Positions 17,272 to 26,266 of a stretch of DNA of 64,000 bases are shown here, in pieces. Position numbers and translations under genes: made by a program. The stretch is from Paragemmobacter kunshanensis (GTDB lineage: Bacteria; Pseudomonadota; Alphaproteobacteria; Rhodobacterales; Rhodobacteraceae): assembly GCF_011059185.1 (NCBI RefSeq), contig NZ_JAALFE010000016.1:46421-110420 (forward strand). The letters are read 5' to 3'. The first letter of the stretch is position 1, and every line of letters begins with the position of its first letter. The notes under the pieces were generated by a model. That model did no database searches and was not told the origin of the DNA. It worked only from the letters and a program-made list of their open reading frames with translations.

Positions 17272-17337
17272 CATCGGCATCGGCATCGGCATCGGCATCG
17301 GCATCGGCATCGGCATCGGCATCGGCATCGGCATCGG
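17272..17337. repeat. (CATCGG)11 hexanucleotide tandem repeat
   Basis: Eleven uninterrupted copies of CATCGG, 58 bases upstream of the gshB start codon (minus strand). A six-base unit keeps reading frame but changes promoter or leader spacing by about half a helical turn per unit. Frames across it encode only Met-Pro or Gly-Ile runs and are not genes. Confidence 0.95.
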
Positions 17338-17474
17338 GCGCGGATGGTCAACCCACGGCTGCCTGAGACACTGCCCCCGCAACTTCCGCCTGCGGCACTT
17401 GCCGCCCCCGCCCCGATCCCTTCCGCGGCCGCCCTCAGACCCTTTCGCCGCCACAGCGCCGCCGACCGGGATTG

Positions 17475-17849
17475 CTAGGCGGCAAAGGCATTCTCGACGA
17501 TCTCGATCCGCCCGGTGCCATCCACCAGCGCCACGTCGATCCGGACTTCGGTCAGCGCCCCTCGCGGTTCCCCGTCGAGGAATTCGGCCGCCGCGTTCCA
17601 GATCCGCTGCATCTGGCGCGGCGAAAGATGGGCCGCCGCGGCGGCATGCGTGCGGCTTTGCTTGACCTCGACGAAGATCACCTTGTCACCATCGCGGGCG
17701 ACGATGTCGATCTCGCCCGACAGGCCGCGCCAGCGCCGGTTGCAGACGGGCATGCCGCCGCGATCATAGTGGCTGGCGACCCTATCCTCGGCGGCCAGGC
17801 CCACAAGGTGGCTGCGCCTGCCCCGATCCGACTGCATCTGCATGCCCAT
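17475..17849 (-). CDS. YraN/UPF0102 family nuclease-like protein
   Basis: A 124-residue protein with the restriction-endonuclease-like core of the family: GLAAEDRVASHY, WRGLSGEIDIVARDGDKVIFVEVKQ, in which the E, D and EVK residues form the putative active site. Biochemical role is unsettled; family members are nearly universal and often sit next to rsmI, as here. Three in-frame ATGs (17849, 17843, 17837) are possible starts; a G-rich Shine-Dalgarno lies just before. rsmI ends 81 bases upstream. Confidence 0.85.
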   Translation of the reverse strand: MGMQMQSDRGRRSHLVGLAAEDRVASHYDRGGMPVCNRRWRGLSGEIDIVARDGDKVIFVEVKQSRTHAAAAAHLSPRQMQRIWNAAAEFLDGEPRGALTEVRIDVALVDGTGRIEIVENAFAA

Positions 17850-17930
17850 GCCCTTCCCCCGTTGCCCGGCGCCCCCCGCCAGGATTGAAATCTTCGCGTG
17901 CCAGCCTGCACCAGGTTTCCAAAGATTTGG

Positions 17931-18806
17931 CTAACGCGCCTTCGCCCGTGACAGCGCCACCTGATAGACATCGCGGCGTGGCAGGTCGAAGGCTTCGGCC
18001 ACCATCGCCGCGGCATCCTTTACCGAAAGGGTCTGCAGCGCCTGATCGAGCGCCTCTTCCCAGGTCGCGCTGTCGGCCGCGTCCGGGGCGGCGCGGTCGA
18101 TCAGCACGACGATCTCGCCCTTCACCTCGCGTTCGGCAATCATGGCGGCCAGGTCGCCAAGGGTCGCGCGGATCACCTCTTCGAATCGCTTGGTCAGTTC
18201 CCGGCAGACAACGCCCTGCCGATGCGCCCCCATGACCGATGCAAGATCGGCCAGCAGCGCCGCCAGCCGCTTGGGCGATTCGTACAGCACCAGCGTGGCC
18301 TGGATCTGGCGCAGGTCTTCCAGGAATCGCAGCCTTGCGCTGCGGGCTGCCGGGGGAAAGCCTGCGAAATGGAACCGGTCAGCGGGCAGCCCGGCCACCG
18401 CCAGCGCGCAAAGCACGGCCGAGGCCCCCGGGGCGGCCAGCACGGGCAGGCCCTGCGCCACGGCTTCGCGCGCGATGACGAAGCCGGGATCCGAAACCAG
18501 CGGCGTGCCCGCCTCCGAGGCATAGGCCACCGATTTCCCCTCGGCCACGGCGCGCAGCAGGCGCGGGCTTGCGGCGCTTTCGTTGTGGTCATGGCAGGGG
18601 ATGATCGCCCGCCCGTTCAGCGGGATGCCGTGGATTTCCATCAGATGCCGCAGGGTGCGCGTATCCTCGGCCGCCAGCAGATCGGCCGAGGCCAGGATGT
18701 CCAGCGCGCGCAGGGTGATGTCGCGCGCCGCGCCGATGGGCGTGGCCACCAGATAAAGCCCGGCCGCAAGCGGCTTTGACTCCCAGGCCTGGATGGGCGG
18801 AGGCAT
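17931..18806 (-). CDS. rsmI: 16S rRNA (cytidine1402-2-prime-O)-methyltransferase
   Basis: A 291-residue tetrapyrrole-methylase-fold enzyme. Diagnostic segments are LYLVATPIGAARDITLRAL, AEDTRTLRHLM, SEAGTPLVSDPGF and VLYESPKRL. RsmI methylates the ribose of C1402 in the decoding centre of 16S rRNA. The frame stays open far upstream to 19922, antisense to the next gene, but homology begins near MPPPIQAWESKPLAAGLY, so ATG 18806 was taken. It is divergent from the lipoprotein gene at 18912 and leads yraN. Confidence 0.92.
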   Translation of the reverse strand: MPPPIQAWESKPLAAGLYLVATPIGAARDITLRALDILASADLLAAEDTRTLRHLMEIHGIPLNGRAIIPCHDHNESAASPRLLRAVAEGKSVAYASEAGTPLVSDPGFVIAREAVAQGLPVLAAPGASAVLCALAVAGLPADRFHFAGFPPAARSARLRFLEDLRQIQATLVLYESPKRLAALLADLASVMGAHRQGVVCRELTKRFEEVIRATLGDLAAMIAEREVKGEIVVLIDRAAPDAADSATWEEALDQALQTLSVKDAAAMVAEAFDLPRRDVYQVALSRAKAR

Positions 18807-18911
18807 GCGCGCGGCTCCCCTGACAAGTTTACTTCCCCGGTCGAACCCCTTAGGCTTGACCGCGATTTCAGCGCGGCCCGCGTCGCCGCGACCCAGAGGT
18901 GAGGAGCCCGC

Positions 18912-20069
18912 ATGTTCTCTGTTTTGCGCACCGCCCGCAAGTCGTTGGGCGCAGCCGTCCTGTCCGTGGTTGCCGTGGCCCTTGCCGCCTGCACCCCCAC
19001 TGCGGGCCCGGCCACCCGGCCCGGTGCCGCGGTGCCGGTTGCGCTTCTGGTGCCTTCGGGCTCCGGTCAGGCCAGCGACCAGCTTCTCGCCCGCTCGATC
19101 GAGAATGCCGCCCGCCTTGCCATCACCGATCTGGGCGGCGTGCAGATCGACCTGCGGGTCTATCCCACGGCGGGCAATCCGGCCCAGGCTTCGGCCGCCG
19201 CGCAGCAGGCGGTCGCCGAAGGGGCGACGGTCATCCTCGGCCCGGTCTTCGCGGAAGAGGCGAATGCCGCCGGTGTGGCCGTGGCCTCGGCCGGGGTGAA
19301 TGTCCTCAGCTTCTCGAACAACCCCGCCATCGCGGGGGGCAATGTCTTTGTCCTTGGTCCCACCTTCGCCAATACCGCGCAGCGGCTGGCCTCCTATGCC
19401 ACCCGTGCGGGCAAGTCGCAGATCATGATCGTGCATGATCGCAATGCCCAGGGCGAGGTCGGCCGCGCCGCCATCCAGAATGCCGTGGCCGCCGCCGGCG
19501 GGACCGTCGCGGCGACGGGATCCTACGAATTCTCGCAGAACGGCATCGTGCAGGCCGTTCCGGCCATCGCGGCCCAAGCCAAATCCAGCGGCGCGCAGGC
19601 GATCTTCCTCACAGCCGATACCGCGGGGGCCTTGCCGCTGGTCACCCAGCTTCTGTCCGAGAATGGCGTCAACCCCGCCACCACCCAGTATATCGGCCTG
19701 ACGCGCTGGGACATTCCGGCCGCCACGCTGTCGCTTCCGGGCGTGCAGGGCGGCATCTTCGCCATGCCCGATCCCGCGCTTTACGCCCAGTATCAGGCCC
19801 GCTACCAGGCCGCCTTCGGCGAACTGCCCCACCCGGTTTCCGCCATCGCCTATGACGGCATCGCCGCCATCGGCGCGCTTGCCAAGCAGGGCCGCGGCAT
19901 GGACCGCGCCTCGCTCACCCAAGGGGCGGGCTTTGTCGGCGTCAATGGCGTCTTCCGCCTGCGCGGCGATGGCACCAACGAGCGCGGCCTCGCCATCGCG
20001 CGGATCCAGAACAACGCCGTCACCGTGATCGACCCGGCCCCGCGCAGCTTTGGCGGGGCGGGCTTCTGA
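18912..20069 (+). CDS. LppC/LpoA-like periplasmic-binding-fold lipoprotein (penicillin-binding protein activator family)
   Basis: A 385-residue lipoprotein. The N-terminus has a hydrophobic signal ending in the lipobox ALAAC (Cys near residue 27). The rest is a type 1 periplasmic-binding fold: VPVALLVPSGSG, GPVFAEEANAAGVAVASAG, and RDIP-like IGLTRWDIPAATLSLPGVQGG. In E. coli the related LpoA activates PBP1A from the outer membrane; in alphaproteobacteria the role is assumed. The start has GAGGTGAGGAG upstream. Divergent from rsmI, a pairing seen across proteobacteria. Confidence 0.8.
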   Translation: MFSVLRTARKSLGAAVLSVVAVALAACTPTAGPATRPGAAVPVALLVPSGSGQASDQLLARSIENAARLAITDLGGVQIDLRVYPTAGNPAQASAAAQQAVAEGATVILGPVFAEEANAAGVAVASAGVNVLSFSNNPAIAGGNVFVLGPTFANTAQRLASYATRAGKSQIMIVHDRNAQGEVGRAAIQNAVAAAGGTVAATGSYEFSQNGIVQAVPAIAAQAKSSGAQAIFLTADTAGALPLVTQLLSENGVNPATTQYIGLTRWDIPAATLSLPGVQGGIFAMPDPALYAQYQARYQAAFGELPHPVSAIAYDGIAAIGALAKQGRGMDRASLTQGAGFVGVNGVFRLRGDGTNERGLAIARIQNNAVTVIDPAPRSFGGAGF

Positions 20070-20095
20070 CCGCAGCGCAGCAAGGGCCAGCCGCC

Positions 20096-22888
20096 ATGCC
20101 CCGGGCCGTTCCGGCCATGTCCGACCGCAGCCTTCCGCCGGAACCCCCGGGCATGATCCTGCCCGGGGCGCAGATCATCGACCCCGCCGCCCTGCGCGCG
20201 GCCATCCTGGCCGATCTGCCCGGCGCCGATGATCCCCGCGCCGCCCGCGCCATCGCCGTGCAGCACCTGGCCGAGGCGAAGGCCCGCGGCAATGCCGCCC
20301 TTGCCGCCGCCTTTGCCGCCCGCCCGCATGACGCCCGCGCCCTGATCCGCGCCCAGTCGCACCTGACCGATGGCCTTGTCGCCACCGCCTTCGACATCGC
20401 CCGCCACCAGCTTCACCCTCTGTCGAACCCGACCGAAGCCGAACGCATGGCCGTCCTTGCCGTGGGCGGCTTCGGCCGCGCCGAAATGGCCCCCCATTCC
20501 GATGTGGACCTGCTGTTCCTGACGCCCTGGAAGATCACGCCCTGGGCGGAATCGGTGATCGAATCCCTGCTCTACATGCTGTGGGACCTGAAGCTGAAGG
20601 TCGGCCATTCCTCGCGCACGGTGAAGGATTGCCTCCGTCTCGGGCGCGAGGATATCACCATCCGCACCGCCCTTCTCGAACATCGCTTCATCGCCGGGTA
20701 TGAGGCGCTGGCCGTCGAACTGGGCGATCGGCTCTGGGGCGAGTTGTTCCGCAATTCCGGCCCCGAATTCATCGAGGCCAAGCTGCGCGAAAGGGCCGAA
20801 CGCCACAAGCGGCAGGGCGGACAGCGCTATGTGCTGGAACCCAACGTGAAAGAGGCGAAGGGCGGTCTGCGCGATCTCCAGACGCTGTACTGGATCGGCA
20901 AATACCTCAACCGTGTCACCGATTCCGAAGGTCTGGTCGCCGCTGGCCTGCTCACGCGCGAGGAATACGATCTCTTCACCCGGGCCGAGGATTTCCTCTG
21001 GGCCGCACGCTGCCACCTGCATTACATCACCGGCCGCGCCATGGATCAGCTCACCTTCGATCTGCAGGTCGAGGTGGCCGCCCGCATGGGCTATGCCGAC
21101 AGGGGCGGCAGGCGGGCCGTCGAACATTTCATGCAGGATTATTTCCGCCACGCCACCCGCGTGGGAGAGTTGACCCGCGTCTTCCTCACCCAGCTTGAGG
21201 CCCGCCATGCCAAGCCGGAAGCCAGCCTTCTGGGCATCTTCCGCCGCAGCAAGCGCATCAAGGCGGGCTACAAGCTGGTTCAGGGGCGGCTTGATCTGGC
21301 CGAGCCGCAGCGTTTCTTTGCCGACAAGCTGAACATCCTGCGCGTCTTCGAAGAGGCGCTGCGCACCGGCTATCTGATGCATCCCAACGTGATGCTGCAG
21401 ATCACCGCCCATCTCGACCTGATCGACGACGACATGCGCGCCGATCCCGAAGCGGTGCAGATCTTCCTTGATCTGCTGCTGAAACACGGCAACCCCGAAC
21501 GCGCCCTGCGGCGGATGAACGAGTTGGGCGTGCTGGCCGCCTTCATCCCGGAATTCGAACCCGTCGTCGCGATGATGCAGTTCAACGTCTATCACCACTA
21601 CACGGTGGACGAACACATCATCCAGTGCATCTCGATCCTGGCCCAGATCGAACGCGGCGAGCTGGTCGAGGAACTTCCCGTCGTTTCCGGCATCCTCAAG
21701 GCGGGGGTGGATCGCAAGATCCTCTATCTTGCGCTGTTCCTGCACGATATCGGCAAGGGCCGCCCCGAGGATCACTCGATCCTGGGCGCGCAGATCGCGC
21801 GCCGTGTCTGCCCCCGGCTGGGCCTTTCGCCGGAAGAGACGGAAACCGTCGAATGGCTGGTGCGCAATCACCTTCTGATGTCCGACACTGCGCAGAAGCG
21901 CGACATCGGCGATCCCCGCACCGTGCGCGATTTCGGCAAGGCGGTGAAATCGCGGCGGCGGCTCGATCTGCTGACGGTGCTGACGGTCTGCGATATCCGC
22001 GGCGTCGGCCCCGGCACCTGGAACAACTGGAAGGCCATGCTCCTGCGCCAGCTTTACGGCCAGACGGCCGAGGCGCTGGAGGCCGGGATCGAATCCCTCA
22101 ACCGCGAGAACCGCGAGGATGAGGCCAAGCGCGCCCTGCGCGAGCGGCTGAAGGATTGGCCCGCCGCCGACCTGCGGCACGAGGCGACGCGCCACTACGC
22201 GCCCTATTGGCAGGGCCTGCCCACCGATACCCATGTGGTCTTTGCCCGCCTGCTCAAGGATCTGCCCGATACCGATATCCGCATCGACCTGCATCCCGAT
22301 GCCGACCGCGATGCCACCCGCGCCTGTTTCGCGCTGGCCGATCACCCCGGCATCTTCTCGCGCCTTGCGGGGGCGCTGGCGCTGGTCGGGGCCAATGTGG
22401 TGGATGCCCGCACCTATACCTCGAAGGACGGCTATGCCACCGCCGTCTTCTGGGTGCAGGACAGCGACGGCAAACCCTATGAGGTGGCCCGCCTGCCGCG
22501 CCTGCGCGGCATGATCGAGAAAACCCTGAAGGGCGAGGTCGTCCCGCGCGAGGCGCTGAAGGATCGCGACAAGGTGAAGAAGCGCGAACGCGAATTCCGC
22601 TTTCCCACCCATATCACCTTCGACAACGAAGGGTCGGATATCTACACGATCATCGAGGTGGATACGCGGGATCGTCCCGGCCTGCTTTACGATCTGACGC
22701 GCACGCTGGCCGCCAACAACATCTACATCGCCTCTGCCGTGATCGCGACCTTCGGCGCGCAGGTGGTGGACAGCTTCTATGTGAAGGACATGTTCGGCCT
22801 GAAGCTTCACGCCAAGTCAAAGCAGGAAGCGCTGGAGCGGAAACTGCGCCAGGCCATCGCCGAAGGCGCGGAACGGGCGGCCGGCTGA
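20096..22888 (+). CDS. glnD: bifunctional [protein-PII] uridylyltransferase / uridylyl-removing enzyme
   Basis: A 930-residue nitrogen sensor that uridylylates PII proteins when glutamine is low and deuridylylates them when it is high. Domains in order: nucleotidyltransferase with GGFGRAEMAPHSDVDLLFL (about 123-141), a helical GlnD linker, an HD hydrolase domain with LFLHDIGKGRPEDHS (about 549), and two C-terminal ACT domains (about 735-815 and 845-920) that sense glutamine. ATG 20096 or ATG 20117 (MSDRS) are both possible. It overlaps murJ by one base (TGATG). Confidence 0.95.
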   Translation: MPRAVPAMSDRSLPPEPPGMILPGAQIIDPAALRAAILADLPGADDPRAARAIAVQHLAEAKARGNAALAAAFAARPHDARALIRAQSHLTDGLVATAFDIARHQLHPLSNPTEAERMAVLAVGGFGRAEMAPHSDVDLLFLTPWKITPWAESVIESLLYMLWDLKLKVGHSSRTVKDCLRLGREDITIRTALLEHRFIAGYEALAVELGDRLWGELFRNSGPEFIEAKLRERAERHKRQGGQRYVLEPNVKEAKGGLRDLQTLYWIGKYLNRVTDSEGLVAAGLLTREEYDLFTRAEDFLWAARCHLHYITGRAMDQLTFDLQVEVAARMGYADRGGRRAVEHFMQDYFRHATRVGELTRVFLTQLEARHAKPEASLLGIFRRSKRIKAGYKLVQGRLDLAEPQRFFADKLNILRVFEEALRTGYLMHPNVMLQITAHLDLIDDDMRADPEAVQIFLDLLLKHGNPERALRRMNELGVLAAFIPEFEPVVAMMQFNVYHHYTVDEHIIQCISILAQIERGELVEELPVVSGILKAGVDRKILYLALFLHDIGKGRPEDHSILGAQIARRVCPRLGLSPEETETVEWLVRNHLLMSDTAQKRDIGDPRTVRDFGKAVKSRRRLDLLTVLTVCDIRGVGPGTWNNWKAMLLRQLYGQTAEALEAGIESLNRENREDEAKRALRERLKDWPAADLRHEATRHYAPYWQGLPTDTHVVFARLLKDLPDTDIRIDLHPDADRDATRACFALADHPGIFSRLAGALALVGANVVDARTYTSKDGYATAVFWVQDSDGKPYEVARLPRLRGMIEKTLKGEVVPREALKDRDKVKKREREFRFPTHITFDNEGSDIYTIIEVDTRDRPGLLYDLTRTLAANNIYIASAVIATFGAQVVDSFYVKDMFGLKLHAKSKQEALERKLRQAIAEGAERAAG

Positions 22889-24432
22889 TGCAGCCCATCC
22901 GCCTCATCCGCTCCATCCTCACCGTGGGCGGCTGGACGCTGCTTTCGCGCGGGGCGGGCTTTGCCCGCGACGTGATGATGGCGGCCTATCTGGGCGCGGG
23001 GCCGGTGGCCGAGGCGTTCCTGATCGCCTTTTCCCTGCCCAACATGTTCCGCCGCTTCTTCGCCGAAGGGGCCTTCAACATGGCCTTCGTGCCGATGTTC
23101 TCGAAGAAGCTGGAGGCGGGCGAAGACGCCCAGGGCTTCGCCCGCGATGCCTTCAACGGGCTGGCGGCGGTGCTGATCGTCTTTTCCATCCTTGGCACGC
23201 TGGCCATGCCCTGGCTGGTCTGGCTCATGGCCTCGGGCTTTGTGGGGGACGCGCGGTTCGACCTTGCCGTCCTCTTCGGGCGCATCTCCTTTGTCTACAT
23301 CCTCTTCATCTCGCTCGTGGCGCTGCTCTCCGGTGTCCTCAACGCCTTTGGCCGCTTTACCGAGGCCAGCTTCGTCCCCGTCCTGATGAACCTGATGTTC
23401 ATCGCCGCCATGCTGCTGGCCGATCACTGGGGCTGGGACATGGGCCTTACGCTGGCCTGGACCGTCCCCCTGACGGGCATCGCCCAACTCGCCTTCACTT
23501 GGGTCAGCGCCCATCGCGCGGGCTTCCGCTTCACGCCGGGCCTGCCCCGTCTCACCCCGGAACTCAAACGCCTCGCTGTCATCGCCGCGCCTGCCGTGCT
23601 GGCGGGCGGCGTGGTGCAGATCAACCTCCTCGTCGGCCGCCAGGTCGCCTCCTTCACCGAAGGCGCGGTGGCCTGGCTCTCCTATGCCGACCGTCTCTAC
23701 CAACTCCCCTTGGGCGTCGTGGCCATTGCCGTCGGCACCGTCCTGCTGCCCGACCTCTCGCGCCGCCTGCGCGCCGGCGATGCGGAAGGCGGCTGCGCCT
23801 CCTTCAACCGCGGCACCGAATTCGCGCTCTTCCTCACGATCCCCGCCGCGGTGGCCCTTGTCGTCATCGCGCTGCCGCTCTGCGAGGTTCTCTTCCAGCG
23901 CGGCGCCTTCGGCCCAGATGATACGGCAGCCACGGCCCTCGCCCTCGCCATCTACGGCGCGGGCCTGCCCGCCTTCGTCCTGCACAAGGTCTTTCAACCG
24001 CTCTACTACGCGCGTGAGGATACCCGTTCTCCCTTCCGCTTTGCCCTCTGGTCGATGGTGGTCAACGCCGCCATCGCCGTGGGCCTGCTGCCCGTCATCG
24101 GCTTTGCGGCGGCGGCGCTTGCCACCACCCTTTCCGGCTGGATCATGGTGCTGCAACTCTGGCTCGGCACCCGGAAAATGGGCGATGAGGCCCGCTTCGA
24201 CCCCCGCTTCCGCACGCGCCTTCCCCGCATCCTGATCGCCAGCGCCCTCATGGGCGCGGTCCTCTGGGGGGGGATGATCCTTCTCGGCCCGATGCTCGGC
24301 AGCCGCGGCTGGCGCGTGGCCGGCCTCGCCCTTCTTGTCGGCGCGGGCATGGCCAGCTATGCCATGGCCGCCCTCGCCCTTGGCGCGATCCGCCTGTCAG
24401 ACCTGAAATCCGCGCTGCGCCGTCAGCGCTGA
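22888..24432 (+). CDS. murJ: lipid II flippase MurJ (MviN)
   Basis: A 514-residue inner-membrane protein of the MOP exporter superfamily with about 14 hydrophobic segments. Family segments include GGWTLLSRGAGFARDVMMA, NMFRRFFAEGAFNMAFVPMF and YADRLYQLPLGVVAIAVGT. It moves lipid-linked peptidoglycan precursor to the periplasmic face. Coupled to glnD by a TGATG overlap, an arrangement common in alphaproteobacteria. Its last 10 bases overlap the convergent rhomboid-like gene. Confidence 0.95.
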   Translation: MQPIRLIRSILTVGGWTLLSRGAGFARDVMMAAYLGAGPVAEAFLIAFSLPNMFRRFFAEGAFNMAFVPMFSKKLEAGEDAQGFARDAFNGLAAVLIVFSILGTLAMPWLVWLMASGFVGDARFDLAVLFGRISFVYILFISLVALLSGVLNAFGRFTEASFVPVLMNLMFIAAMLLADHWGWDMGLTLAWTVPLTGIAQLAFTWVSAHRAGFRFTPGLPRLTPELKRLAVIAAPAVLAGGVVQINLLVGRQVASFTEGAVAWLSYADRLYQLPLGVVAIAVGTVLLPDLSRRLRAGDAEGGCASFNRGTEFALFLTIPAAVALVVIALPLCEVLFQRGAFGPDDTAATALALAIYGAGLPAFVLHKVFQPLYYAREDTRSPFRFALWSMVVNAAIAVGLLPVIGFAAAALATTLSGWIMVLQLWLGTRKMGDEARFDPRFRTRLPRILIASALMGAVLWGGMILLGPMLGSRGWRVAGLALLVGAGMASYAMAALALGAIRLSDLKSALRRQR

Positions 24433-25106
24433 CGCATCTTCGCCAGCACCCGCCCCCAGCCCCCGGGGCTGACGACGAAGGACAAGAGGAACCCGGTGGC
24501 AAACCCCGCCAGATCCGCCACCCATTCCAGCCCGCCGCCAAAGATCACCCCAAAGACAAGCTGTATCCCCAACAGGAACCCGATCAGGCTGAAGGCCCGA
24601 TACTTGTTCGCCCCCACCGCGGCCAGGTTCACCCACAGCAGGAAGGTGAACCCCCCGATCAACCCGTAAACCGCAGGATAGCCCCCGAACAGCGGCGCCG
24701 CATTCCCCGGCACCAGCATGAAGGCAAAGGCCCCCGCCACCGCCGCCCCAAGGAACACCACCACCACCGCCCACCAGCGGAACACCTCGCCCACCATCTT
24801 TCCCAAGGCCAGCAGGATCACCACCACGAACAGCGCATGCGTCGTGTTGCCATGGACAAAGACATAGCTCACCACCCGCATCAGGTGGCGCAGCGGATAA
24901 TCGCCCCGCTCCATCATCGCCTGCATCAGCGGCGGCGAAAAGGCGAACCGCTCCAGCGCCTCCAGCCGCCAGCCCGCGCCATCCGCCCCCCCGGCCAGCC
25001 CGGCCCCGCCCAGCGCCAGCACCACCTCCATCGCGATGATGGGCAGGGCCAGGATCCAGATGATCGCAGGCAGCGGGTTCAGGGGGGGCGCATTGCGATC
25101 CTGCAT
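24423..25106 (-). CDS. rhomboid-family membrane protein lacking catalytic residues
   Basis: A 227-residue protein with about six hydrophobic helices and clear rhomboid architecture: HGNTTH (85-90) in the second helix, GGYPAVYGLIGG (141-152) in the fourth, ADLAGFATG in the sixth. The active-site GxSG serine is replaced by Tyr143 (GGYPA), the sixth-helix histidine by Asp198, and the oxyanion Asn by Val94. So it should not cleave peptide bonds and is probably a pseudoprotease, perhaps a chaperone or quality-control factor. Divergent from trpS. Confidence 0.8.
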   Translation of the reverse strand: MQDRNAPPLNPLPAIIWILALPIIAMEVVLALGGAGLAGGADGAGWRLEALERFAFSPPLMQAMMERGDYPLRHLMRVVSYVFVHGNTTHALFVVVILLALGKMVGEVFRWWAVVVVFLGAAVAGAFAFMLVPGNAAPLFGGYPAVYGLIGGFTFLLWVNLAAVGANKYRAFSLIGFLLGIQLVFGVIFGGGLEWVADLAGFATGFLLSFVVSPGGWGRVLAKMRQR

Positions 25107-25148
25107 TCCGGGCAGCTCTCGGTTGTGTCAACGGGCAAGCAGGGTCGA

Positions 25149-25177
25149 TTGACGCCCCGCCGCCCCAGCGATAAGCG
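25149..25177 (+). promoter_or_regulatory. candidate sigma-70 promoter of trpS
   Basis: TTGACG at 25149-25154, 17 bases, then TAAGCG at 25172-25177, about 32 bases before the trpS start. The -35 is good, the -10 weak, as usual in GC-rich alphaproteobacteria. Confidence 0.45.
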
Positions 25178-25209
25178 GAAAGCGCAACCATTTCCAGACG
25201 GAGCATATC

Positions 25210-26256
25210 ATGGCCGAGCCGGTCCAAACGCCTCAGGCTGCCTTCCCCACGCGCATCTTCTCGGGCATCCAGCCCTCCGGGGGGCTGACGCTGGGCAACT
25301 ACCTCGGCGCGCTGAAGCGTTTCGTGGAAAAGCAGGAGGAAGGCATCGAAACGATCTACTGCATGGTGGACATGCACGCGATCACCGTCTGGCAAGACCC
25401 GGTGAAACTGCGTCAGCAGACCCGCGAAGGCGCCGCCGCCTTCATCGCCGCAGGGATCGACCCCGCGCGCTCCATCCTCTTCAACCAGAGCCAGGTCTCC
25501 GCCCATGTGGAACTGGGCTGGATCTTCAACTGCATCGCCCGCATGGGCTGGATGAGCAGGATGACCCAGTTCAAGGACAAGGCGGGGAAGAATTCGGAAA
25601 ACGTCTCCCTCGGCCTCTTCGCCTATCCCTCGCTGATGGCCGCCGACATCCTTGCCTACAAGGCGACCCATGTCCCCGTGGGCGATGACCAGAAACAGCA
25701 TCTGGAGCTTTGCCGCGACATCGCGATCAAGTTCAACAATGACTATGGCGTGAATTTCTTCCCCATCGTCGAACCGGTGATCGAAGGCGCCGCCACCCGC
25801 GTGATGTCGCTTCGCGACGGCACGAAAAAGATGTCGAAATCCGACCCCTCGGATCAGTCACGCATCAACCTGACCGACGATGCCGACACCATCGCCAAGA
25901 AGATCCGCAAGGCCAAGACGGACCCGGAACCCCTGCCCGAAACCCTCGACGGGTTGAAGGACCGGCCCGAGGCGCGCAACCTCGTGAACATCTACGCAGC
26001 CCTTGCCGGACACACCCCCGAACAGGTGATCCGCGACTATGCGGGGGCGCAATTCGGCACGTTCAAACCGGCGCTGGCCGATCTGGCGGTGGAGAAACTG
26101 GAACCCATCACGCTGGAGATGAACCGCCTGATGCAGGACCCGGCCGAGATCGACCGAATTCTGGGCCAGGGCGCGGACCGCGCCGATGCCATCGCGCGGC
26201 CCATCGTCGATCAGGTCTATGACATCGTCGGCATGGTCCGCTCGCGTCGGTCATGA
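25210..26256 (+). CDS. trpS: tryptophanyl-tRNA synthetase
   Basis: A 348-residue class Ic aminoacyl-tRNA synthetase, of normal length. The HIGH-equivalent region is [19 protein letters not shown] (about 17-35) and the KMSKS loop is KKMSKSDPS. It charges tRNA-Trp in the cytoplasm. ATG 25210 has GACGGAGC upstream. The next gene starts 10 bases after its stop, so the unknown membrane protein at 26267 is probably co-transcribed. Confidence 0.97.
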   Translation: MAEPVQTPQAAFPTRIFSGIQPSGGLTLGNYLGALKRFVEKQEEGIETIYCMVDMHAITVWQDPVKLRQQTREGAAAFIAAGIDPARSILFNQSQVSAHVELGWIFNCIARMGWMSRMTQFKDKAGKNSENVSLGLFAYPSLMAADILAYKATHVPVGDDQKQHLELCRDIAIKFNNDYGVNFFPIVEPVIEGAATRVMSLRDGTKKMSKSDPSDQSRINLTDDADTIAKKIRKAKTDPEPLPETLDGLKDRPEARNLVNIYAALAGHTPEQVIRDYAGAQFGTFKPALADLAVEKLEPITLEMNRLMQDPAEIDRILGQGADRADAIARPIVDQVYDIVGMVRSRRS

Positions 26257-26266
26257 CGGGGCGCTG

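Noticed and set aside
17218..17454. Frame encoding a (Met-Pro)n protein across the CATCGG repeat
   Set aside because: It is a by-product of the hexanucleotide repeat; it lacks a ribosome binding site and normal composition outside the repeat.
19850..22810. 986-codon open frame antisense to glnD
   Set aside because: High GC leaves few stop codons on the antisense strand; the plus strand encodes a complete GlnD and the antisense product shows no family features.
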